64,000 nt of DNA from Mesorhizobium liriopis (GTDB taxonomy: Bacteria > Pseudomonadota > Alphaproteobacteria > Rhizobiales > Rhizobiaceae), in contig NZ_JAMXQS010000004.1 in the NCBI RefSeq assembly GCF_024053505.1, positions 1 through 64,000 on the forward strand. The letters are read 5' to 3'. Below are positions 38,020 through 47,142 of the stretch, in pieces. Under the pieces are notes generated by a model. The model was given only the letters and a program-made list of their open reading frames with translations. It made no database searches and was not told where the DNA came from. Each line of letters begins with the position of its first letter. The first letter of the stretch is position 1. The position numbers were made by a program, and so were the translations under genes.

Positions 38020-40335
38020 GTGCAACTAGATCGAAAGAATGAGCTTCCGACCGACGTTTACATAACTTTCGTGCAAACGCTCTTTCGGGATGTCACCACG
38101 CTGACGATCGGCTTCGTCGCGCAGACCTTGCTCGTCCTCATGTCCTACTGGAAGACGGGTGCCGCCGTTTACCTGTATGTGGCGATCGCGTTCGTTGTGG
38201 TCGCTGCCCTCCGTCTCAACAACACGATCCATTTCGCTAAAATGCCAGCCCCGGACGGCTATGCGGAGGCTCTGCGTCGGGAGAATCAGTATATCTTCTA
38301 TGGCGCGCTCCACGGGGCGATGTTCGGCCTTTTCGGCTTTGTCAGCATCCATGTGAGTCCCGATAATTTTGCCGAGGTTGCGGCTGTTTGCATGACTTTC
38401 GGGTCGGCAAGCTCGATCGCAGGGCGCAACTACGGCTCGCCACGCATGGTGATGATCTTCATGGTCACCATGATCGTGCCGATCTCGATTGCGTTCATCT
38501 TGCGCGGCGATACCTATCACGTCGTCCTCGGCGTGATGGCTCTGCCATTGTTCTTCGCGATCCGGCGCTTTGCGCTTGTCGTGCGCGAAGTTCTCCTCAC
38601 CGCCTTGTCGGAAGAAAAGAAATCGCATCGACTTGCGCAGCGATTCAACCGTGCCCTCAACACGATGGGGCACGGCCTCGTGATGCTTGGACCCGATGGG
38701 CGCATCGTCGTCGCCAACATGGAGGCAGCTCGCCTCATGGCGTTTTCGACCAGCGAGCGTCTCATAGGGCGGACGATCAAGGATCTGCTGAAGCGCGGCG
38801 TCGCCGGAAACATGCTGGCTGCCCGCGACTGCCGCTTCATCGAGTCCCAGCTCACCCGCGCGTTACGCGAGGGACGCAGCAGGAAAGTTCTGGTTTCGCT
38901 GACCAATGGTCAACATTATGAGTTTTCTGCCAGGGAGGGCAGCCAGGAACTGGGCGTCATCACCTTTGAAGAGGTGACGGCCCGCATCCAAGCGGAGGAG
39001 AAAATCCGCACCATGGCTCGTCACGATAGCCTGACCGGCCTCGTCAATCGTGCCTACTTCAATGAACTCGTGACCGACATCATGGCGAGCGGCGATCCGG
39101 ATCGCCTTTGCGCATTCGCCGTCATCGATCTGGACGACTTCAAAAGCATCAACGATACGCTGGGTCACCCTATCGGCGATAAGATGATCCTGGCTGTCGG
39201 GGAACGGCTGCATGTCTTCGCCAGCGAGCGCATGATCGTCAGTCGCTTCGGCGGCGACGAATTCATGCTTTTCATCGATAATCTCGATGATGAGTTCGAG
39301 CTCTCGGACATCATCAACAAGGTCTTCGGTGCTCTGGAGGGTGAGGTCGATGCCGTTGGGCATGTGCTGCGTATCGAGGCCAGCGGCGGTGCCGCCGTTG
39401 CCAAGGTCCGGGATACCGATTTCGATGCGATGATCGTTCGCGCCGATCTGGCGCTCTACAAGGCAAAGGAAGAAGGGAAGGGGCGCTGGAAGCTGTTCGA
39501 AAGCGCGATGGATGCCGCTTTCCGCGACAAGCAATTGCTCAAGGCGGATCTGCGGAATGCCGTCGAGGCCCGCGAATTGAGGGTCGTCTATCAGCCGATC
39601 ATCGCCCTCGAAACCATGCGCATTGCCAGCTGCGAGGCACTATGCCGTTGGGACCATCCTTCGCTCGGACCGGTTTCCCCTGCGATCTTCATTCCGCTGG
39701 CCGAAGAAATGGGTATCATTTCGCAGATCAGCGTCTTCGTACTCGAAACGGCGACCGCAGAATGCAAAAAGTGGCCTGAACCGATCAGCGTATCAGTCAA
39801 TCTTTCTGCGAAAGATTTCCGCAGCCCGGATATGGTGGACAAGGTTCGAGCCGTGCTGGATCAGTCGGGTCTCGCATCCGATCGTCTTGAGATCGAGGTA
39901 ACCGAGACTGCGCTGCTTGACGACCAGGTGCAGACCAGCCGCACCATCGAGGCCATCAAAGCGATTGGTGTGCGGATTGCGTTGGACGATTTCGGTACCG
40001 GCTATTCGAGCCTGAGCTATCTGCACAAGCTGCCGCTCGATAAGGTGAAGATCGACCGGTCATTCCTTCATGACATCGCGCGCAACCAGAGAACGCTCGA
40101 ACTCGTGCGCAGCATTGTCGGACTGTCCCGCGCGCTGGGTCTGGAAATAACCATCGAAGGGGTCGAGACATTCGAGCAGCTCAAAGTGCTGGTTCGAGAA
40201 GTGCAGCCGGACATGGTGCAAGGATTTCTGTACGGCGCAGCATTGTCCGCATCTGGCATCAGAACCATGTCGAGCACAGTGTGGCCGCTCGCTGAGAACG
40301 TGTCTCTCTCACAGCGAAAATCCGCCACCACCTGA
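38020..40335 (+). CDS. Membrane-bound PAS-GGDEF-EAL protein (c-di-GMP synthesis/degradation)
   Basis: This 771-aa protein has five or six N-terminal transmembrane helices (about residues 20-190), then a PAS-like domain (about 205-325). An intact GGDEF domain follows (RFGGDEFM near 410). The EAL domain is also intact (CEALCRW near 540, NLSAKDF, DDFGTGYSSLSYLH and KVKIDRSF). Both catalytic signatures are complete, so either or both activities are possible. No RxxD inhibitory site precedes GGDEF. It starts at GTG 38020. It may act with the N-acyltransferase gene that follows. Confidence 0.9.
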   Translation: MQLDRKNELPTDVYITFVQTLFRDVTTLTIGFVAQTLLVLMSYWKTGAAVYLYVAIAFVVVAALRLNNTIHFAKMPAPDGYAEALRRENQYIFYGALHGAMFGLFGFVSIHVSPDNFAEVAAVCMTFGSASSIAGRNYGSPRMVMIFMVTMIVPISIAFILRGDTYHVVLGVMALPLFFAIRRFALVVREVLLTALSEEKKSHRLAQRFNRALNTMGHGLVMLGPDGRIVVANMEAARLMAFSTSERLIGRTIKDLLKRGVAGNMLAARDCRFIESQLTRALREGRSRKVLVSLTNGQHYEFSAREGSQELGVITFEEVTARIQAEEKIRTMARHDSLTGLVNRAYFNELVTDIMASGDPDRLCAFAVIDLDDFKSINDTLGHPIGDKMILAVGERLHVFASERMIVSRFGGDEFMLFIDNLDDEFELSDIINKVFGALEGEVDAVGHVLRIEASGGAAVAKVRDTDFDAMIVRADLALYKAKEEGKGRWKLFESAMDAAFRDKQLLKADLRNAVEARELRVVYQPIIALETMRIASCEALCRWDHPSLGPVSPAIFIPLAEEMGIISQISVFVLETATAECKKWPEPISVSVNLSAKDFRSPDMVDKVRAVLDQSGLASDRLEIEVTETALLDDQVQTSRTIEAIKAIGVRIALDDFGTGYSSLSYLHKLPLDKVKIDRSFLHDIARNQRTLELVRSIVGLSRALGLEITIEGVETFEQLKVLVREVQPDMVQGFLYGAALSASGIRTMSSTVWPLAENVSLSQRKSATT

Positions 40336-40353
40336 ATCCGCTACAAAATCGCG

Positions 40354-40368
40354 TTAAACTCGCACTAA
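40354..40368 (+). promoter_or_regulatory. CtrA-like site (TTAA-N7-CTAA)
   Basis: TTAA at 40354-40357 and CTAA at 40365-40368 are spaced by seven bases, one mismatch from the alphaproteobacterial CtrA consensus TTAA-N7-TTAA. It lies upstream of the FeeM-like gene. A/T-rich matches occur by chance, so support is modest. Confidence 0.3.
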
Positions 40369-40388
40369 ACTCTGCTCACACGATTAAC

Positions 40389-40404
40389 CTTAACGGGAGT
40401 TAAG
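40389..40404. promoter_or_regulatory. Palindrome CTTAAC-GGGA-GTTAAG upstream of the FeeM-like gene
   Basis: This perfect 6-bp inverted repeat has a 4-base centre, in the 150-bp gap between the GGDEF-EAL and FeeM-like genes. A further TTAA lies at 40384-40387. It is a candidate operator of a dimeric regulator, or a set of CtrA half-sites. Confidence 0.4.
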
Positions 40405-40488
40405 CGTTCGGCTTTTTAATCAAATGTTTACTTCGTCTCTCCGCCCCCTAAGGTGCAAGAAAGTGAACTTCGTAAAAGGCAGGGCTTG

Positions 40489-41268
40489 ATGAATGCGCAT
40501 GTGGCCACATTGCGGCATGTGGCGAGTATGAGTGATCCCGTAGCGCCAGCTACGGTCTCCAACTTCTCGAGAACTGTTTCCGAGCTTCTGGAGCGAACCG
40601 AGTATCGGCGGTGCGATGCAGGAGAAGACCTCGAGGCTGTTTATCGTCTTCGCTACAAATCTTATCGCACGACGGACATGGTGCGACCGAATACGAGTCA
40701 AACCATCTACGATGCTTATGACGACCTGCCCAACAGCTACAAGTTCGGTATATTCATAGACGGTCAGCTGGTCAGCACGCTGCGGCTGAGCCTGATCTCA
40801 CCGGAGAATCCGGTTTCGCCGACCATGGCAGTCTATGGGGATCTTCTGGATCCGATCCTCGCGCAGGGCACGCGCCTGATCGACCCGACGCGCTTTGCGG
40901 CCGATGCGGAGTTCTCCAGGCTTCATCCGCAGATACCCTATCTTACCCTGCGACTGGCCAGCATGGCCTGCTTCCACTTCAACGCGCCATATTGCTTGTC
41001 GACGATCCGGGAAGAGCATGTCGGCTTCTATCGCCGTGTGTTCTGGTCGGAAAAGCTCGGTGAGCTCCGAAGCTTCCCGGGGCTCAATTATCAGGTCGTA
41101 CTCTACATTGCGAATGTGCTGGGTATCCGCGAACGCTTCTTCGCGCGTTATCCTTTCTTTCAGGCGACGGCCCTGGAGCAGCGGATGTTGTTCGATGATC
41201 CGTCACTTGGCGAACGTGCGCCGCTGACCGTGCTGCCGACAGCAAAATATATTCCCGAGGCCGCATAG
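40489..41268 (+). CDS. FeeM-like N-acyl amino acid synthase (autoinducer-synthase/GNAT fold)
   Basis: This 259-aa protein resembles the FeeM/LuxI-like acyltransferase core: AVYRLRYKSY near residue 50, IDGQLVSTLRLSL near 90, and a conserved region of aromatic residues and cysteines (ACFHFNAPYCLSTI) near 160. Such enzymes transfer an acyl chain from acyl-carrier protein to an amino acid or related amine. The product here is unknown. The start at ATG 40489 has an AAAGGCAGGG site. GTG 40453 would add 12 residues. It follows the c-di-GMP protein on the same strand. Confidence 0.8.
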   Translation: MNAHVATLRHVASMSDPVAPATVSNFSRTVSELLERTEYRRCDAGEDLEAVYRLRYKSYRTTDMVRPNTSQTIYDAYDDLPNSYKFGIFIDGQLVSTLRLSLISPENPVSPTMAVYGDLLDPILAQGTRLIDPTRFAADAEFSRLHPQIPYLTLRLASMACFHFNAPYCLSTIREEHVGFYRRVFWSEKLGELRSFPGLNYQVVLYIANVLGIRERFFARYPFFQATALEQRMLFDDPSLGERAPLTVLPTAKYIPEAA

Positions 41269-41345
41269 CTGGAATCCTCACTGTGCGGCCCCTGAAAGCA
41301 GGCAGGGCAGCTCTATCTCGTTTCGACATGCGTTGAGGAAAACTG

Positions 41346-41495
41346 ATGGACTTCGCCAATCTGCCGCTTTCGCCGCTGATCGCTCTGATCGCAGGTGTGC
41401 TCATTCTCGTGATGCCGCGCCTGCTGAACTACATCGTGGCGCTTTATCTCATCGTGATCGGCCTGCTCGGCCTGTTTCCGCAACTGGCGGGATGA
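41346..41495 (+). CDS. DUF3096 small membrane protein (49 aa)
   Basis: The short frame MDFANLPLSP... is almost entirely hydrophobic and forms two membrane segments separated by MPRLLNY. It ends FPQLAG. Length and the PRLLNYIVA motif match DUF3096, a family of uncharacterised inner-membrane proteins. It starts at ATG 41346 behind a GAGGAAA-type site and lies 77 bases after the FeeM-like gene. Confidence 0.75.
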   Translation: MDFANLPLSPLIALIAGVLILVMPRLLNYIVALYLIVIGLLGLFPQLAG

Positions 41496-41581
41496 GAATG
41501 GGCGTGGCCATCGGCCGCCATTGCCCGGCTTCCACGATTTCGCTATGGCACAAGGGTTGTTGAAGCCGGGGAAGAGGGAAC

Positions 41582-41809
41582 ATGGCGGAGCATCATACCA
41601 GCGGGCCGCTCGAAATGGGTGCCAAGATGGACTACCCGGAGCATGAGAAGACCTACGACCGTTTTCTCATCCTCACCAAGTACGGCACGCTCGCCGTGGT
41701 TGCTCTCCTGATCGCCATGGCATTCGGTCTGCTGGGCGGCGGCGGCTTCATCTCGTCCATTATCCTTTTCGTGCTGATCCTGGCGGTCGGATCCTTAGCC
41801 TTGCGCTGA
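41582..41809 (+). CDS. aa3-type cytochrome c oxidase subunit IV
   Basis: This 75-aa protein has the polar N-terminus typical of bacterial aa3 subunit IV (SGPLEMGAKMDYPEHEKTYDRF). Two closely spaced hydrophobic segments follow, enriched in Gly (GLLGGGGFISSIILFVLILA). It is a small accessory subunit of the terminal oxidase. The main oxidase genes are not in the window. An AGAGGGAA site precedes the ATG. Confidence 0.88.
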   Translation: MAEHHTSGPLEMGAKMDYPEHEKTYDRFLILTKYGTLAVVALLIAMAFGLLGGGGFISSIILFVLILAVGSLALR

Positions 41810-42030
41810 GCGTTGCTGCTGCCCTCGATAGGGGTTTCCCTGTCGTGTATCGTTTCCATCATGCAGTGGCCTCGTCGCCTGTCGAGGGCATCGTTTGTAG
41901 CTCGCCGGCCTGCAGCGCTGGCCTGTCGCACCGTGTGATCAATGACGTCTCTGCCGACTGGCATCTGCTGGTTTGCAAAGAGGCATGACGGGTAGGGGCC
42001 TGATGCCGGAAGATTGTGTTCAGCGTTGAG

Positions 42031-43458
42031 TCAAACCGCCGGGGCGGGGTGCCGGACAAGTTTGACAGCCGCGACCACGCCGAGCGCTGCCAGTGGCAGA
42101 AAGGCGAGGAAGAGCCATGGCGCAACATGCGCCGCGGTATCTGTGCTGAGCCCCTTGGAGAAGCCTGCCTCGTTGGCGACGATGCCGCAGAGCGCCGCCC
42201 CCGTCGCATAGCCGATGCGCTGGAGCGCCGACACGCCCGACGAGGCAACCGTGCGCTCGTCTTCCGGTGCGGCTGTAACCACCATACGTGTGACAAACGG
42301 CCAAGCGATACCGAAGCCGCCACCTTGCAGAAGTGCGCAGAAAAGAATGAGTGGCAAGGAGCCCGCCGGCACGGCGTAGGCGAAGCCGGCAATGCCTGCC
42401 GCGATCATCACGGCGCCTGCTACGATAACCAGTCTCTCGTTCGCTGCGCGCAGGTTCGCGACCGCAATGGAAAGAACCGACCATGCGATGGATTCGGCTG
42501 CGATGATGTAGCCGGTGGTCAGCACCGAAATGCCGTGCAGGCTGGTCAACAGGATCGGCCCGTAGATGAAGAAGGAACAGGTCGCGATCGAGAGCGAGCC
42601 GACCATGATCATCCCGGCTCCCAAGGGGCGGTGCCAGTCGAACAGCTTCGAAGGAAACAGCCGCGAGCGCGCATTGCGAGCATCGAGCCGAAAGAACAGC
42701 ACGAGACCCGTGATGCCGAGCGCGAACAGCATAGTGGCGGCGAGCACGCCGTGAACGACGCCCGCCGCCGCGATCATGACGACGCCTGTGGCCAGCGCGG
42801 CGAGTGACAGAACGGGAAAGGGCGGCGGGATATCTTCGCCCGCAAGCCCAATGCGAAGTGCTGCGCCGCGCAGGATGATGAGGCTCGCGCAGGCCATTGC
42901 GAGGCCGGCCCCCGCGAAAAGCACGAAGGCTGCGCGCCAACTGAAGTGTTCAACGAAAAGCGCGCCGAGGAGCGGGCCACTAAATGCGGAAACGCCCCAT
43001 ACGACCGAGATGATGGCGAAAAGCTGAGGCCAGACCATGCTTGGAAACAGGCGCTCGACGGAAACGAATGCCAGGCCCATCAGTCCACCGCAGCCCAAGC
43101 CTTCGATCACGCGGCCGAGCAGAAAGAGTGGCATGGAAGGCGACAGGGCGCAGATCGCGGCACCCAGCGCGTAAAGCAGCGCTGCCAGCACCATGGTGCT
43201 GCGCAAGGAAAGATAGGAGATCATGCGGCCGGCAGCGGCCCCTGCCGTGATCGCGCCAAGCTCATAGATCGAGAGTGACCAGCCGATCATCTCGACGCCG
43301 GACAGGTCACGCACCAGCGCGGGCATGACGGTCGCGAGCATGGTCTCGTTGGTGGCGTGGAGCATCACACCGAGGCTGATGAAGCAGAAACGAGCGAGAT
43401 CGCTGCTCCGCCGGAGTGCCGCCCAGTCGAGCCGACCGCTTTGAAATTCTGCCACCAT
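42031..43458 (-). CDS. MFS transporter (drug:H+ antiporter-like)
   Basis: This 475-aa permease has 12-14 transmembrane helices. The family loop 2-3 is degenerate (GAAAGRMISYLSLRSTM), and GRVIEGLGCGGLMGLAFV corresponds to helix 4. It is probably an exporter, and the substrate is unknown. The start is set at ATG 43458. A GTG at 43467 in the same frame lies inside the terminator stem of the upstream DUF992 gene and is unlikely. Confidence 0.88.
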   Translation of the reverse strand: MVAEFQSGRLDWAALRRSSDLARFCFISLGVMLHATNETMLATVMPALVRDLSGVEMIGWSLSIYELGAITAGAAAGRMISYLSLRSTMVLAALLYALGAAICALSPSMPLFLLGRVIEGLGCGGLMGLAFVSVERLFPSMVWPQLFAIISVVWGVSAFSGPLLGALFVEHFSWRAAFVLFAGAGLAMACASLIILRGAALRIGLAGEDIPPPFPVLSLAALATGVVMIAAAGVVHGVLAATMLFALGITGLVLFFRLDARNARSRLFPSKLFDWHRPLGAGMIMVGSLSIATCSFFIYGPILLTSLHGISVLTTGYIIAAESIAWSVLSIAVANLRAANERLVIVAGAVMIAAGIAGFAYAVPAGSLPLILFCALLQGGGFGIAWPFVTRMVVTAAPEDERTVASSGVSALQRIGYATGAALCGIVANEAGFSKGLSTDTAAHVAPWLFLAFLPLAALGVVAAVKLVRHPAPAV

Positions 43459-43460
43459 GC

Positions 43461-43495
43461 AAAACACCTCCCAGCCATGGCTAGGCCGGGAGGTG
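43461..43495 (-). terminator. Rho-independent terminator of the DUF992 gene
   Basis: On the minus strand CACCTCCC and GGGAGGTG form an 8-bp stem around a 15-base loop (with further GGC/GCC pairing), followed by TTTT. It lies 44 bases after the DUF992 stop codon and directly before the MFS start. Confidence 0.75.
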
Positions 43496-43538
43496 CGGAT
43501 CAGACAAGGGTGGTGGCGTTAGGCCAGTCGCTCAGGAC

Positions 43539-44027
43539 TTACTTGACCGTCTCCTGGTAGAGTTCGAGCTTGGTCACTGCGACCGCCGCGTTCAGACCCG
43601 TCTGCGTCTGCACGCTCAGTGGCTGAAGCGTCAGCGAGCGCTTGAAGCCGCCGACGAGCAGGTTCGCACCACCGCCCGTCACGATGCTCGCATCGGCGCT
43701 GGCACCCAGATAGTTGCCGACGAGGCTGCCCGGACCATACTCACCGCCATGGGCAGCCAACACGGCCCACGAGATCGAAGACTGGTGGGTGATGCCGAGG
43801 TCGATGCCGAGCTTGCCGATGCGGCCCGTATAGATTTCCGGGCCGTAAGCCTTGTCATAGGGGCGGAAGGTGCAGGTGAGGCCCTTATGCGAGCCGACTA
43901 CATAGCCCAGCCCGCCATCGACCGCGCAGTCGAGAATGCCGAGTTCGAGACCGGCGGCATGCGTGGCTGGCGTGGCGGCAAAAAGCGAGGCGCCGAGGAT
44001 CGCGAGCGCCGAAAGCGTTTTCTTCAT
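43539..44027 (-). CDS. DUF992 family secreted protein
   Basis: This 162-aa protein has a signal peptide (MKKTLSALAILGASLF, cut about residue 24). It matches DUF992: GILDCAVDGGLGYVVGSHKGLTC, YTGRIGKLGIDLG and VGNYLGASADAS. The two Cys residues probably form a disulfide. The family is common in rhizobia and its function is unknown. The start at 44027 follows CAGGAG. It has its own terminator, so it is monocistronic. Confidence 0.9.
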   Translation of the reverse strand: MKKTLSALAILGASLFAATPATHAAGLELGILDCAVDGGLGYVVGSHKGLTCTFRPYDKAYGPEIYTGRIGKLGIDLGITHQSSISWAVLAAHGGEYGPGSLVGNYLGASADASIVTGGGANLLVGGFKRSLTLQPLSVQTQTGLNAAVAVTKLELYQETVK

Positions 44028-44164
44028 GGTGAAACTCCTGAACAATCTACATGTCCCCAACCTGCGCCTGAAAGGGTTTCAGGGGCGGTTGGGTTCCACG
44101 AGAGGGTTGTTCAGCTGTGAATGGCGCTTTTGAGACAGGTTGTCGGTGGCTCGGATTAATCTGA

Positions 44165-45013
44165 TCACACGCCGCGCGTGCGGCTCAGACCTTCCTTCGC
44201 AGGTCCATAATTGGGGTCGAGCTGGACCGCGCGGGCATAAGACTTCGCCGCACGTGCCTTGTCGCCGCGACGCTCATAGATCAACGCCTGATTGGCCCAG
44301 CTTTCGGCCAGCTTGTCGTTGAGCTTGATCGCCATGTTGAAGTCGGTGAAGGCGTTGTCCTCGTCGTTGGTCGCGAGATAGCTGAGGCCGCGGCCATTAT
44401 AGGGCTCGGGCGCGTCGGGCGAGAGCGAGATGGCGGTCGAGAAGTCTTCGAGAGCCAGAGCGTGCTGCCCTTGGCGCTGATAAAGCAGGCCGCGATTGTG
44501 GTAGGCGCGGGCATCCGTGGTGTCGAGCTGGATGGCCTTCTGGAAGTCGTTGAAGGCTTCCTGCGTGCGGCCCGCCTGACGGTAGAGATTGCCGCGTCCG
44601 ATATAGGCGGCATCGTAGTTCGGATTGATCTGAATGGCCTTGTTGTAGTCGGCGAGCGCGTTTTGCTGGTCGTTGGTGAAGCGATAGATCAGCGCGCGGT
44701 TGGAATAGGCCTGATAATAATCCGGCTTGAGCGAGATCGCCTGATCGAAATCCTTGAGCGCCTCGCGATAGCGCCCGCCGCGGCCATAGGCCGAGCCCCG
44801 CACATTGTAGGCTTCAGGATCCTGCGGGTTGCGGCTGATCACCGAAGACAGGGAGGCGATGTTCTGCGTCGATCCCTGGGCGGCGTCGATGCTCCCCAGA
44901 TTGCTGGTCGGGCTTGTCTGGCAGGCGGAAAGAGCGGTCGCGGCTGCCAGAAGCAGCGAGGCGGCCAGCACGCGAGAACGCGAAACGGGGAGGCGGAATG
45001 GGGTCGCGGTCAT
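44165..45013 (-). CDS. TPR-repeat lipoprotein
   Basis: This 282-aa protein has a lipoprotein signal with lipobox LSAC (Cys about residue 30). Six or seven tetratricopeptide repeats follow (YNVRGSAYGRGGRYREALKDFDQAI, then YSNRALIY, YIGRGNLY, YHNRGLLY, YNGRGLSY). It is similar in layout to NlpI-type envelope adaptors. The start at ATG 45013 places the signal peptide at the N-terminus. The longer frame to 45136 overlaps the rpsU terminator. Confidence 0.9.
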   Translation of the reverse strand: MTATPFRLPVSRSRVLAASLLLAAATALSACQTSPTSNLGSIDAAQGSTQNIASLSSVISRNPQDPEAYNVRGSAYGRGGRYREALKDFDQAISLKPDYYQAYSNRALIYRFTNDQQNALADYNKAIQINPNYDAAYIGRGNLYRQAGRTQEAFNDFQKAIQLDTTDARAYHNRGLLYQRQGQHALALEDFSTAISLSPDAPEPYNGRGLSYLATNDEDNAFTDFNMAIKLNDKLAESWANQALIYERRGDKARAAKSYARAVQLDPNYGPAKEGLSRTRGV

Positions 45014-45113
45014 GGCGTCTGTTCCCTGCGCGCCGGCATTAAACGCACGACGTGTCGAAAGATGGCGCGGTTCTCGCCGCCTTGCCAAGCGGGTTTCGCT
45101 TGAGCCGGCAACG

Positions 45114-45147
45114 AAAAAGGCGCGGCGACGCTTCACGTCACCCCGCC
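45114..45147 (-). terminator. Rho-independent terminator downstream of rpsU
   Basis: On the minus strand a 12-bp GC-rich stem (one mismatch and one G-U pair; plus-strand halves 45119-45130 and 45136-45147) with a 5-base loop is followed by TTTTT. It ends the rpsU transcript before the TPR lipoprotein gene. Confidence 0.65.
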
Positions 45148-45190
45148 TTCGGAAATCCCTAAATGTGGAAAGGGACGAAAACTTGGCGGC

Positions 45191-45445
45191 TCAACGGGCC
45201 GGACGAGCAGCTGCAGGTGCCGCAGCGGGCTTCGCACCCGGCAGCAGGCCTTCGCGCTGCGCACGCTTGCGAGCCAGCTTGCGGGCGCGGCGCACGGCCT
45301 CCGCCTTTTCGCGGGCGCGCTTCTCGGACGGCTTCTCGTAGTGGCCGCGCATCTTCATCTCGCGGAAGATGCCTTCGCGCTGCATCTTCTTCTTGAGTGC
45401 GCGAAGCGCCTGATCAACGTTGTTATCGCGGACGAGAACCTGCAC
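45191..45445 (-). CDS. rpsU: 30S ribosomal protein S21
   Basis: This 84-aa protein carries the S21 signature ([19 protein letters not shown], then [16 protein letters not shown]) and a basic Arg/Lys tail ending in Ala/Pro-rich sequence. It starts at GTG 45445 ([10 protein letters not shown]), the usual rhizobial start. The longer frame to 45601 is not conserved. It is followed by a terminator. Confidence 0.95.
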   Translation of the reverse strand: MQVLVRDNNVDQALRALKKKMQREGIFREMKMRGHYEKPSEKRAREKAEAVRRARKLARKRAQREGLLPGAKPAAAPAAARPAR

Positions 45446-45888
45446 GGGCAATCCTGTGTTTCGGGTCGTGCGACCCATATGTTGATTTTGAACTGTGTGA
45501 AGGCGTGCGCCCAGAAGGCACCGCCTCCGGCGGCATTCCTGCCGCGAATTTCGGCGCGCTTTACCAGAAGTCGGCCGGCCTGTCGAGAAGCTTTGTATCA
45601 CTTATGGCTCCTGGGTCACCGGTGCCGCCATCCGACGGCGCACCACAAGCGTCACGATCGCGACGGCCGCTACCGACACTGCAACTGCGATAAGGAACGA
45701 GATGCCCGACGTCTCAAGCGGGAGGACATTTCTCGATCCCTTCGTGAGCGCCTCTGATGAGCGCTTGACGCAAAACGGCGAATGTTGTCGCAAAGCAGCG
45801 CGAAGCTCGCCAGCGCCCATTGCTAGTGCTAAAGCTCTCGGACCGATCAAATATTGAGCCCCACAGGGGACGCGAGCTGGACAGACGG
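45446..45888. other. Intergenic region between rpsU and the sarcosine oxidase operon
   Basis: About 440 bases between divergent genes. It must contain the rpsU promoter and the soxB promoter. The only frame with a protein-like pattern is the doubtful single-helix frame at 45602-45850 on the minus strand. No clear operator palindrome was seen. Confidence 0.5.
45602..45850 (-). CDS. Doubtful small membrane protein
   Basis: This 82-codon frame's last 40 residues hold one strong transmembrane helix ([20 protein letters not shown]) followed by RRR and a short tail. The first half looks like non-coding sequence, there is no ribosome binding site, and the true start cannot be fixed. It could be a real short membrane peptide beginning near residue 40, or chance. 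Confidence 0.25.
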   Translation of the reverse strand: MIGPRALALAMGAGELRAALRQHSPFCVKRSSEALTKGSRNVLPLETSGISFLIAVAVSVAAVAIVTLVVRRRMAAPVTQEP

Positions 45889-47142
45889 ATGCGCAAATAT
45901 TCGGTATTCGCCATCGCGCGCGAGGCGATGCGAGGCCACAAAGGCTGGAACGAGCAGTGGGGTTCGCCCGAGCCCAAGTCCGAATATGATGTGATCATCG
46001 TCGGCGCCGGCGGGCATGGTTTGGCGACCGCCTACTACCTCGCCAAGGAGCATGGCGTGCGCAACATCGCCGTGCTCGAGAAGGGTTGGCTCGGTGGCGG
46101 CAATACGGGTCGCAACACCACCATCATCCGCTCGAACTATCTCTACGACGAGAGCGCCAAGCTTTACGACCATGCGGTGAAGCTGTGGGACGGGTTGAGC
46201 CAGGACCTCAACTACAACGTCATGTACTCCCCGCGCGGCGTGATGATGCTCGCGCACAACGTGCATGATGTTCAGGTCTTCAAGCGCCACATTCATTCGA
46301 ACCGCCTGAACGGCATCGACAATGAGTGGCTGACGCCTGAGGAAGCCAAGGAATTCTGCCCGCCGCTCAACATCACCAAGAATGCGCGCTATCCGATCAT
46401 GGGCGCGGCACTCCAGCGGCGTGGCGGTACGGCGCGCCACGATGCGGTGGCTTGGGGCTATGCGCGTGCGGCATCCGCGCGCGGCGTCGACATCATCCAG
46501 AACTGCGAAGTGACGGGCATCCGCCGCTCCGGCAACGGCCATGTGACGGGTGTGGAAACCACACGCGGCTTCATCGGCGCCAAGAAGGTCGGCGTGGTCG
46601 CCGCCGGCCATACATCGGTGCTGATGCAGATGGCCGATGTGCGCATGCCGCTCGAAAGCTATCCGCTGCAGGCGCTGGTGTCCGAGCCCGTCAAGCCGGC
46701 TTTCCCCTGCGTGGTGATGTCCAACACCGTGCACGCCTATATCTCGCAGTCCGACAAGGGCGAACTGGTGATCGGGGCGGGCACCGATCAGTACATCTCC
46801 TATTCCCAGACGGGCGGGCTTCACATCCTCAACCACACGCTGGATGCCATCTGCGAGATGTTCCCGATGTTCGCGCGCATGAAGATGCTGCGCTCGTGGG
46901 GTGGCATCGTGGATGTGACCCCCGACCGTTCGCCGATCCTCGCCAAGACGCCGGTGCCGGGGCTCTATGTCAATTGCGGCTGGGGCACGGGCGGCTTCAA
47001 GGCGACGCCGGGTTCCGGCCACGTCTTCGCCCACACCATCGCCAACGACAACCCGCATCCGCTGAATGCCGCCTATACGCTCGAGCGCTTCCGCTCGGGC
47101 CGGCTGATTGATGAGGCGGCAGCAGCGGCCGTGGCGCACTGA
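45889..47142 (+). CDS. soxB: Sarcosine oxidase beta subunit
   Basis: This 417-aa flavoprotein subunit of heterotetrameric sarcosine oxidase oxidises sarcosine to glycine, passing formaldehyde to tetrahydrofolate. The FAD-binding [15 protein letters not shown] is near residue 38. The conserved His of [11 protein letters not shown] near 185 corresponds to the covalent FMN attachment site of the family. The start at ATG 45889 gives the usual N-terminus [13 protein letters not shown]. It is the first gene of the sox operon and would act downstream of carnitine/betaine degradation. Confidence 0.95.
   Translation: MRKYSVFAIAREAMRGHKGWNEQWGSPEPKSEYDVIIVGAGGHGLATAYYLAKEHGVRNIAVLEKGWLGGGNTGRNTTIIRSNYLYDESAKLYDHAVKLWDGLSQDLNYNVMYSPRGVMMLAHNVHDVQVFKRHIHSNRLNGIDNEWLTPEEAKEFCPPLNITKNARYPIMGAALQRRGGTARHDAVAWGYARAASARGVDIIQNCEVTGIRRSGNGHVTGVETTRGFIGAKKVGVVAAGHTSVLMQMADVRMPLESYPLQALVSEPVKPAFPCVVMSNTVHAYISQSDKGELVIGAGTDQYISYSQTGGLHILNHTLDAICEMFPMFARMKMLRSWGGIVDVTPDRSPILAKTPVPGLYVNCGWGTGGFKATPGSGHVFAHTIANDNPHPLNAAYTLERFRSGRLIDEAAAAAVAH

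Noticed and set aside
43459-43467. GTG start at 43467 for the MFS gene
   Set aside because: It lies inside the terminator stem of the DUF992 gene. ATG 43458 gives a normal N-terminus.
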